Below are positions 1 through 5,223 of a DNA stretch of 8,456 nucleotides, one piece after another. This stretch comes from Candidatus Saccharimonadota bacterium (GTDB lineage: Bacteria; Patescibacteriota; Saccharimonadia; Saccharimonadales; Saccharimonadaceae): NCBI GenBank assembly GCA_900556355.1, contig UNSP01000009.1:1-8456 (forward strand), written 5' to 3'. The notes under the pieces are model-generated. The model did no database searches. It was given only the letters and a program-made list of their open reading frames with translations, and had not been told where the DNA came from. Made by a program: the position numbers and the translations under genes. Every line of letters starts with the position of its first letter. The stretch's first letter is position 1.

Positions 1-1
1 T

Positions 2-397
2 GTCGATGGAGAAATTCGATCCGAAGACCCTCGCCTGCCGCATATTCGCGAAAAAATCACCAGCCAAATTCATAAAACTGCTTTGGGTGCGGAAAGTTTG
101 GTGCCATTTGAGTTTTACGAGGATATCAATGATTGGATTAAAGAAAATCAGCGAACAGAAAACTTACCAATTATCGCGCTGGAGCAATCAAAAGACAGCG
201 TGATGCTATCAGAATTTCAACCGCCTGAAAAATTTGCGCTGCTACTTGGAGAAGAAGTCCACGGAATCACGCCGGAACTTTTGGACAACTGCGATTTCAC
301 CGTAGAAATCCCGATGTTTGGTCAAAAAGAATCATTCAACGTGTCGGTCGCAACAGGAATTGCGCTGTTCGGACTGATTTTTCCGAGAATGAAATAA
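2..397 (+). CDS. TrmH/SpoU-family RNA 2'-O-methyltransferase, C-terminal part (5' end outside window)
   Basis: This is the C-terminal 131 residues of a SpoU/TrmH (SPOUT) RNA methyltransferase, a family that transfers a methyl group from S-adenosylmethionine to a ribose 2'-OH in tRNA or rRNA. The frame is open from base 2 with no stop, so the gene starts left of the window. Visible family signatures are HKTALGAE near fragment residues 24-31, motif 2 (LLLGEEVHGI, around residue 80) and motif 3 (IPMFGQ followed by ESFNVSVATGIALFGL, from about residue 102), which together form the trefoil-knot cofactor site. Motif 2 has EE where NE is usual. The N-terminal motif 1 with its conserved Asn/Arg lies outside. 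Which RNA is methylated cannot be told from this fragment. It is the only housekeeping gene here on the plus strand, ends at TAA 395-397, and has no convincing terminator behind it. Confidence 0.88.
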   Translation, partial: VDGEIRSEDPRLPHIREKITSQIHKTALGAESLVPFEFYEDINDWIKENQRTENLPIIALEQSKDSVMLSEFQPPEKFALLLGEEVHGITPELLDNCDFTVEIPMFGQKESFNVSVATGIALFGLIFPRMK

Positions 398-435
398 TCT
401 CAACAACGAATAAATAAATCCCTCAAGTCTGATTA

Positions 436-464
436 TTGACTTTATTAAACATATGTGTTATATT
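436..464 (+). promoter_or_regulatory. Near-consensus sigma70-type promoter for the small membrane gene
   Basis: The -35 box TTGACT (436-441) and the -10 box TATATT (459-464) each match the consensus at five of six bases and are separated by exactly 17 bases. The predicted transcription start is near 470-472, right at the foot of a hairpin. This is the best promoter seen in the window. It decides the start of the gene behind it: an in-frame GTG at 455 would lie inside the promoter, so ATG 527 is preferred. Confidence 0.7.
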
Positions 465-472
465 TGTATGAG

Positions 473-498
473 CTTTCTCTGGAATCCCCCGGAGAAAG
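473..498 (+). promoter_or_regulatory. 5' UTR hairpin at the predicted transcript start
   Basis: Bases 473-482 pair with 489-498: seven Watson-Crick pairs (CTTTCTC with GAGAAAG), then a T-G wobble and two G-C pairs, around the six-base loop AATCCC. The stem begins within about two bases of the predicted transcription start, so it would form the extreme 5' end of the mRNA. Such a structure can protect an mRNA from 5'-end decay; that role is inferred. A weaker pairing of 503-508 with 519-524 (one mismatch) could partly mask the GAGG before ATG 527. Confidence 0.5.
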
Positions 499-526
499 TA
501 GTCCCCTACATGAAAGGTTAGAGGAA

Positions 527-820
527 ATGTTTGACGTTTTCTTTATTCTCACGATATCCACCTCCATGTACGTTGCATGGTATGGGTATAATGCCCCTTT
601 GGGGGTTAGCCGAAAGGTGCATGTGCTAGCCATCGCTTCAGCGACATGGCTGACTGCGTTCTTCGCATACTATATGGCAGCGGAAGCACCACTACGCCCA
701 CAGTACCACACGGTGCTGATACTCATGTGGTACTGTGCGGTAGCCTTGACCTACGCTACCCTTTACGAGAGGGGTCGTAGCGAAGTGAGGAATGAACTGC
801 GGGACAATAAGTCCCGCTGA
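527..820 (+). CDS. Small three-helix membrane protein, function unknown
   Basis: The 97-residue product is not recognised. It is almost entirely membrane: predicted helices at about residues 3-21, 31-51 and 60-80, with a charged, Arg-rich tail from 81 to 97. Positive charges in the first loop (R29, K30) and in the tail suggest N-out, C-in. Size, helix number and topology resemble class I phage holins, but there is no sequence basis for that name and no lysis gene beside it. ATG 527 is chosen because it follows GAAAGG (512-517, nine-base gap) and GAGG (521-524) and lies downstream of the promoter. An in-frame GTG at 455 would give 121 residues. G+C is about 53% over 541-820 and the codons (AGG, ATA, CTG, CTA) differ from the AT-leaning genes around it, which hints at acquisition. 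It is convergent with dnaE, 61 bases from its stop. It is probably a real gene given its promoter, ribosome site and clean topology. Confidence 0.6.
   Translation: MFDVFFILTISTSMYVAWYGYNAPLGVSRKVHVLAIASATWLTAFFAYYMAAEAPLRPQYHTVLILMWYCAVALTYATLYERGRSEVRNELRDNKSR
799..817 (+). terminator. Perfect 7-bp hairpin at the 3' end of the small membrane gene
   Basis: GCGGGAC (799-805) and GTCCCGC (811-817) form a perfect stem around the loop AATAA, directly before the TGA stop at 818-820. It codes for the last residues of the protein as well. No T-run follows, so it is not a classical intrinsic terminator. Its right arm is also part of a competing stem (813-822 with 865-874). Confidence 0.45.
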
Positions 821-823
821 CAA

Positions 824-882
824 ATAGTTAGCCCGCCAGAGCAATCAGCTCCGGCCGAGGCCTCTGTCAGCGGGCTAACTAT
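824..882. terminator. Long inverted repeat between convergent genes, probable bidirectional terminator
   Basis: Bases 824-836 (ATAGTTAGCCCGC) and 870-882 are perfect 13-base reverse complements. Inside, CAGAG (837-841) pairs with CTCTG (862-866) across a three-base bulge, and CTC (849-851) can pair with GAG (857-859). The structure fills nearly all the space between the stop of the small plus-strand gene (820) and the stop of dnaE (884-882), and its right end uses the last base of the dnaE stop codon. It can fold in either transcript. Neither side has a real U-tract: the minus transcript continues with TTTG and the plus transcript with CACTTTAG. It may therefore end transcription weakly, need a factor, or mainly protect mRNA 3' ends. 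It is not an integron attC site. Confidence 0.6.
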
Positions 883-3800
883 CACTTTAGAACTACACAC
901 TCTTCACCCAGAGTGTTTTTTAATTGGCTTAATAGGTTATCATTAGCATCCACCTTAAACGGCAGACGCATGGCTGATTTCTCTTTCTCGCCCAACACCA
1001 AAACCACGTCAGTCGTGCCAGCATTCTCACCGCAAACAGACTTCATTTTCACCAACCGCGAATGGTCATTCGGGTCTTTAATATACACAAATAACTTTGA
1101 AGCGGGAATTTCTGGCGCAACATTAACAGGCGCTGAATGAGTTTTTGGCTGCGGTTTGGTGGCGTCATTCTTTACGACAGACTTCGGAGAAGTCCCATTT
1201 TTCTGATTACGATAAGCTTCACGGCGCTCTTTTTTTACAGCAGAGCTAATTTTTGGCGCATCCATTTTACGGCCAGTCGACTCATAGCCATTGATATCGT
1301 TATCCGTAATCACAATAATATCATCGGCAATTAGCTTACTTTCATTACCCAGATTTCCGTCACGATCTCGAGCTGAATTTTTACCAGAAACTCGAATCAC
1401 TGCGTCCTGAACTAGCTTGGCACCAACTTTCTCGTACAGATTTGGGAAGACTATTATTTCACCCTCGCCGAATTTGTCCTCAATTCCCACGAACGCCATT
1501 TTCGAACCGCTTTTTGTGACAATTGTGCGAACGGTGCTAATAATTCCCCCGACCGTCATCATCCGACTATCGTACTCAGGAACTAATTGCGTCAATGGTT
1601 GAGTTTGCTCGCTCAAATACGTTTCATATCTATCAAGTGGATGCGCCGAGATATACAACCCCAACAATTCTCGCTCCCACATCAAGCGCTCTTTATCGTC
1701 GTGTTTCACAGGAGCCTTCTGGAGATGAAGAGTCGATTGGACGCTCGCCGCATCATCGCCGCCCAGCATTCCAAACAAATTTGTCTGCCCGCTGGCGGCT
1801 TCTTTTTGGAGCTTGGACGCAAATGACGTAATGGAATCCAGATTGAACAGCAAATCAGATCGATCGCCCATATCATCAAACGCACCAGACTTAATAAGCG
1901 ACTCCCAGGCTTTTCTATTGAACTTGCTGGTTGAAACGCGCCTAGCAAAATCCTCAACCGACAAGAACACACCCTCCTCGCGCGCCCGCAGAACTTCCTC
2001 GACCGCACCAACACCAACACCCTTCACCGCCGACATTCCGAAACGAATTTTATTCTCATCCGGCACCACAGCAAACTCAACGAACGACTCGTTTACATCA
2101 GGGCTCAGCACGCTAATTCCCATATGCTTACATTCAGTAATTTCAATTGCCAGACGATCGGTATCATCATGGTCGCTAGTCATAAGCGCCGCCATAAACG
2201 CGTCCGGATAATGCGCCTTCAAATAAGCCGTCCAATAGGCGATCAAGCCATAACAAGCGGCGTGCGACTTATTAAAACAATAGTTAGCGAACTCTTCCAG
2301 CTGAGTCCAGAACGTTTCCGCAATTTCCTTAGTTGCGCCACCAACTTTAACCGCACCCTCGACGAATTCAGGCTTAACTTTCTTCATTAAGTCGATCTTT
2401 TTCTTACCAACAGCCTTACGCAATGTGTCAGCCTGACCACCAGTAAATCCGCACCATTCCTTAGAAATCTGCATAAACTGTTCCTGATAGACCAAAATTC
2501 CGTAAGTATTTTTCAGCGAGTTTTTCATTCCAGAATGCAAATAAGTTATCTCTTCCTCGCCGTGTTTGCGCCTAATAAAGCTGTCAATAAACTGCATTGG
2601 GCCCGGACGATAAAGAGCCACCATAGCAATAATATCTTCAAACGTAGTCGGCTTTAGTCCGCGCAAATATCGCTTCATTCCCGCCGATTCCAACTGGAAT
2701 ACGCCAGTCGTGTCACCGCGCTGAAACAGCTCATAGGTCTTTTTATCATCAAGAGGCAGCTCCGAAAGATTAATTTCTTTCTTGTAAGCTTTTCGGATAA
2801 TCCTCATGGCGTTATTGATAATCGTAAGGTTCGAAAGCCCTAAAAAGTCCATCTTAAGAAGCCCAAGCTCCTCAACCTCGCCCATCGGGAACTGAGTTGC
2901 CACCACGCCCTTTTGCGCCATTTCAAGTGGGATATAATTGACCAGCGTATCTGGCGCGATCACCACACCACAAGCATGAACGCCGTGGCTACGAATCGTC
3001 CCTTCCAGCTGAATCGCATAATCCAAAACTTCTTTGGCGGTCGGATTATTTTCATATTCATTCCGAAGATCTGCGTCTTCTTTAATACTCACGGACAACG
3101 GAATATGCCGCCCCTGGTTTGGCGGCGGGACTAACTTCGCCAAGCGGTCGCTCTCAGCGTACGGAACTTCCAAAACCCTGGCAACATCACGCACTGCCAT
3201 ACGACCAAACATCTTACCAAACGTCGCAATATTACTGACGTGATCCTCGCCATATTTTTTCGCACAATATTCAATCACTTCATCGCGACGCGTATCCTGA
3301 ATATCAACGTCGATGTCTGGCATGGAAATACGATCAGGATTAAGAAATCGCTCAAATAGCAGTCCATATTTCAGCGGGTCAAGATCTGTAATGTTCAGCG
3401 CATACGCAATAATTGAACCAGCTGCACTACCACGCCCCGGCCCAAAGACAATTCCTTGAGATTTTCCCCAGTTGATAAAATCCTGGACGATCAAGAAATA
3501 ACCTTCATAGCCCATATTTCCCATCACGCCAAGCTCCATCTTAGCGCGCTCACGAACCTCATCAGACAACTTCGGAATAATTTCGTCAGGATCCAACTTT
3601 TCAGCCTCCTCCTTCGAGACTCCATTGTAACGTTGCAACAAACCTTGATATGTCAATCTAAGCAGATACGAATGTTCATTCTCACCGTCTGGTAATGGAT
3701 ATTTTGGAATAAGAATTCGCCCAAGCTCAATCTCAACATCACAGCGATCAGCTATTTTTTTCGTGTTGCGAATAACTTCAGGAAATTCCTCGCCCCAGTG

Positions 3801-4622
3801 ATCAATAATATCGCGCGGATCCGTCAAGTGGAGCTCAAAATCCTTCAAGCTCATTCGCTTTTCATCACTGAGATACGAGCCCGTCCCAACGCAAAGCAGA
3901 ATCTCGTGCGCGTCTTGATATTCGTGTGTCAAATAGTGACCATCACAAGTCACCACCATTTCAATATCAAGCTCTTTTGAAAGCTTAATCAAGCCCTCGT
4001 TAATCTTCGCCTGCACGTCCCAGTGCGTGTTCGACTTCGGGTGCCCGTGGTCCTGCAGCTCCAAATAATAGCGATCGCCAAAAATTGACTTATACCATTT
4101 GGCAATCTCACGAGCGCGATCATAATCATCTTCTTTCAACGCCACACCAATTTCACCACTTGCACAACCACTCAGGACAATCAGCCCCTCATTCAATTCC
4201 TCCAGTAAATCATGGTCAATTCGCGGCTTATAATACATTCCCTCCAGATTGGCACGCGTCGACAACTTCATTAAATTATGGAAGCCCGTGTTATTCATCG
4301 CCAGCACAGTCAAGTGAAAACGCTGCTTGTCTTTACCTGGATCGCGGTCAAATCGCGAACGAGTCGCCACGTAAGTTTCAATCCCGATAATCGGCTTAAT
4401 TCCCGCTTTTTTGGCGGTCTTGTAATAGTCCAAAATGCCACTCATCGTGCCGTGATCAGTTACGGCAGCGGCCTCCATCCCGAGTTCCTTAACCTTATCG
4501 ACCAAGTCATGAATCTTAGTCAATCCGTCCAGCACCGAGTGAAAAGTGTGATTATGAAGATGCACGAAATCCGACGGCTTCAAAGCCGCCGACGATGATT
4601 GTTCGCTTGTCCCCTCAGTCAT
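882..4622 (-). CDS. dnaE: DNA polymerase III alpha subunit (DnaE)
   Basis: Replicative C-family DNA polymerase, 1246 residues from ATG 4622; a TTG at 4631 overlaps the promoter and is rejected. Domains in order: PHP domain (about 19-300) with all nine expected metal ligands (H23, H25, D32, H57, E82, H103, C153, D227, H229); palm with GPGRGSAAGS (394-403) and catalytic D436 and D438 in PDIDVD, plus D592 in KMDFLGL; fingers (about 600-830); tandem helix-hairpin-helix region (about 860-915); internal clamp-binding motif QTNLF (946-950); OB fold (about 1021-1105); a Lys-rich low-complexity linker (about 1115-1175); and a C-terminal domain like the tau-binding end of Thermus-type DnaE. The length slightly exceeds the usual 1150-1200, which the linker explains. 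An intact PHP site suggests built-in 3'-5' proofreading, which is inferred. It has its own extended -10 promoter and probably a leaderless mRNA. TGA stop at 884-882. Confidence 0.97.
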   Translation of the reverse strand: MTEGTSEQSSSAALKPSDFVHLHNHTFHSVLDGLTKIHDLVDKVKELGMEAAAVTDHGTMSGILDYYKTAKKAGIKPIIGIETYVATRSRFDRDPGKDKQRFHLTVLAMNNTGFHNLMKLSTRANLEGMYYKPRIDHDLLEELNEGLIVLSGCASGEIGVALKEDDYDRAREIAKWYKSIFGDRYYLELQDHGHPKSNTHWDVQAKINEGLIKLSKELDIEMVVTCDGHYLTHEYQDAHEILLCVGTGSYLSDEKRMSLKDFELHLTDPRDIIDHWGEEFPEVIRNTKKIADRCDVEIELGRILIPKYPLPDGENEHSYLLRLTYQGLLQRYNGVSKEEAEKLDPDEIIPKLSDEVRERAKMELGVMGNMGYEGYFLIVQDFINWGKSQGIVFGPGRGSAAGSIIAYALNITDLDPLKYGLLFERFLNPDRISMPDIDVDIQDTRRDEVIEYCAKKYGEDHVSNIATFGKMFGRMAVRDVARVLEVPYAESDRLAKLVPPPNQGRHIPLSVSIKEDADLRNEYENNPTAKEVLDYAIQLEGTIRSHGVHACGVVIAPDTLVNYIPLEMAQKGVVATQFPMGEVEELGLLKMDFLGLSNLTIINNAMRIIRKAYKKEINLSELPLDDKKTYELFQRGDTTGVFQLESAGMKRYLRGLKPTTFEDIIAMVALYRPGPMQFIDSFIRRKHGEEEITYLHSGMKNSLKNTYGILVYQEQFMQISKEWCGFTGGQADTLRKAVGKKKIDLMKKVKPEFVEGAVKVGGATKEIAETFWTQLEEFANYCFNKSHAACYGLIAYWTAYLKAHYPDAFMAALMTSDHDDTDRLAIEITECKHMGISVLSPDVNESFVEFAVVPDENKIRFGMSAVKGVGVGAVEEVLRAREEGVFLSVEDFARRVSTSKFNRKAWESLIKSGAFDDMGDRSDLLFNLDSITSFASKLQKEAASGQTNLFGMLGGDDAASVQSTLHLQKAPVKHDDKERLMWERELLGLYISAHPLDRYETYLSEQTQPLTQLVPEYDSRMMTVGGIISTVRTIVTKSGSKMAFVGIEDKFGEGEIIVFPNLYEKVGAKLVQDAVIRVSGKNSARDRDGNLGNESKLIADDIIVITDNDINGYESTGRKMDAPKISSAVKKERREAYRNQKNGTSPKSVVKNDATKPQPKTHSAPVNVAPEIPASKLFVYIKDPNDHSRLVKMKSVCGENAGTTDVVLVLGEKEKSAMRLPFKVDANDNLLSQLKNTLGEECVVLK

Positions 4623-4630
4623 TAATAACA

Positions 4631-4639
4631 ATTATAGCA
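4631..4639 (-). promoter_or_regulatory. Extended -10 promoter of dnaE, predicted leaderless transcript
   Basis: Read on the minus strand, 4639-4631 is TGCTATAAT, a perfect extended -10 element (TGnTATAAT). There is no good -35 box 16-18 bases upstream, as is common for extended -10 promoters. The predicted start at about 4625-4624 lies only two or three bases before the dnaE ATG (4622), and no Shine-Dalgarno sequence fits in between. The element sits in the 19-base gap between dnaE and the DUF5665-like gene. Confidence 0.6.
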
Positions 4640-4641
4640 CG

Positions 4642-4938
4642 CTATTGACGACGTTGCATTGTCTCAATCAAATGGTTGATAAAATCAGCCAACGGCGGAA
4701 AAATGTCGGCAAATTGCCCCAAAATCCAAATCAATATCGCGATCAATAACGTCGCACCCAAAGCACTTCCAAGGCCAAAGAAAATTCCGCGAACAAAATT
4801 CACCCAGTAAACCTGATGGCGAGATTTATGAAAATCAAAGAACAAATCCTCCAAAATCGCCCTACGAGCACCGTTTTCGTTATCACGAACGACTTTTTTT
4901 GCCAACTTATTTGGCTGTTCTTTGGCTGACTTTTTCAC
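4642..4938 (-). CDS. DUF5665-like single-helix membrane protein
   Basis: A 98-residue protein with a basic, hydrophilic N-terminus (1-27), a segment LFFDFHKSRHQVYWVNFVRG (32-51), one hydrophobic helix (about 46-76, Gly-rich at its start: GLGSALGATLL) and an amphipathic tail (77-98). The pattern of an aromatic FxDFxKxR..VYWxNFxRGxFFGLGSxLG segment running into a membrane helix matches my memory of the uncharacterised DUF5665 family, common in Patescibacteria and some Firmicutes. No biochemical function is known to me. The start is GTG 4938; no ATG is available before residue 94, and the ribosome site is poor (AAAGAG immediately upstream, AGGT twelve bases away), so translation may depend on the preceding small gene. 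It lies between the 51-residue membrane gene and dnaE, and the last bases of its gene run into the dnaE promoter. Confidence 0.8.
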   Translation of the reverse strand: MKKSAKEQPNKLAKKVVRDNENGARRAILEDLFFDFHKSRHQVYWVNFVRGIFFGLGSALGATLLIAILIWILGQFADIFPPLADFINHLIETMQRRQ

Positions 4939-5031
4939 TCTTTCTTACCTTTTTCTTTGAGAAAAATTTCGAGAAAAATCCACTTTTTGAAGCGAAGCTT
5001 TTGGCTATTTCCACGCCAATTGAAACCGTAC

Positions 5032-5187
5032 TTACAATTCCATAGCAATTCGCTGACTTATCACCTCCACGTTCTGCTGAGTTTGACGAATTTGGCGCGT
5101 TAATTTGATGATAGAAATTGTCATAGCGATCATCATGATGACAAAAATCACCATTAAAATCACTAATATAATAAGCAATCCGTTCAT
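5032..5187 (-). CDS. 51-residue one-helix membrane protein, possibly frameshifted
   Basis: A short gene with an N-terminal hydrophobic helix (about residues 3-28, NGLLIILVILMVIFV and on) followed by a polar, Gln-rich amphipathic stretch (KLTRQIRQTQQNVEVISQRI) that could form a coiled coil. It ends at TAA 5034-5032. The start ATG 5187 sits eight bases after a TATAAT box, so the mRNA is expected to be leaderless. In the -1 frame, reading continues past this stop with a plausible tail (GIVSTVSIGVEIAKSFASKS, then FFSKFFSKKK) to TAA 4909-4907, overlapping the start of the DUF5665-like gene by 32 bases. The full-length ancestor may have been this helix plus that tail. It is not recognised. It and the next gene look like a pair of small membrane proteins in one transcript. 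Confidence 0.55.
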   Translation of the reverse strand: MNGLLIILVILMVIFVIMMIAMTISIIKLTRQIRQTQQNVEVISQRIAMEL

Positions 5188-5194
5188 GCTATTT

Positions 5195-5223
5195 ATTATA
5201 CATTATTTTAGGCGATCCGTCAG
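5195..5223 (-). promoter_or_regulatory. Promoter for the small membrane gene pair, predicted leaderless
   Basis: On the minus strand a perfect TATAAT (5200-5195) lies 17 bases after CTGACG (5223-5218), a four-of-six match to the -35 consensus that is inside the end of galU. The start is predicted near 5189-5188, next to ATG 5187, which leaves no room for a ribosome binding site. The -10 box begins two bases after the galU stop codon. Confidence 0.6.

Noticed and set aside
413..446. Weak hairpin AAGTC (425-429) / GACTT (438-442) followed by TTTATT as a terminator of the TrmH-family gene
   Set aside because: Only five pairs with an eight-base loop and low G+C, and it overlaps the -35 box of the next promoter. 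Too weak to call.
455..526. Upstream GTG start for the small membrane protein, giving 121 residues
   Set aside because: The GTG lies inside the -35/-10 region, upstream of the predicted transcription start, and the added residues are encoded by the 5' hairpin sequence. ATG 527 has a ribosome site.
824..882. The long palindrome with GTTAGCC and GGCTAAC ends as an integron attC site behind a gene cassette
   Set aside because: In attC sites RYYYAAC opens and GTTRRRY closes the site. Here the order is reversed (GTTAG first, CTAAC last) on both strands, and GTTAGCC does not fit GTTRRRY. No integrase or second site is present.
1706..2020. Other long open frames inside dnaE, gatB and galU on both strands, for example 1706-2020 minus and 6238-6573 plus
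   Set aside because: They lie wholly within strongly supported genes, lack ribosome sites and family motifs, and their translations look like out-of-frame copies.
4623..4631. TTG start of dnaE, three residues longer
   Set aside because: The TTG overlaps the last base of the TATAAT box, so it would not be in the transcript. ATG 4622 is preferred.
4935..5056. Third-frame reading between the 51-residue gene and the DUF5665-like gene, ending in TGA that overlaps GTG 4938
   Set aside because: It is open for only about 37 codons, is rich in Trp/Cys/Lys without any helix pattern, and lacks a ribosome site. The -1 frame tail looks more like protein.
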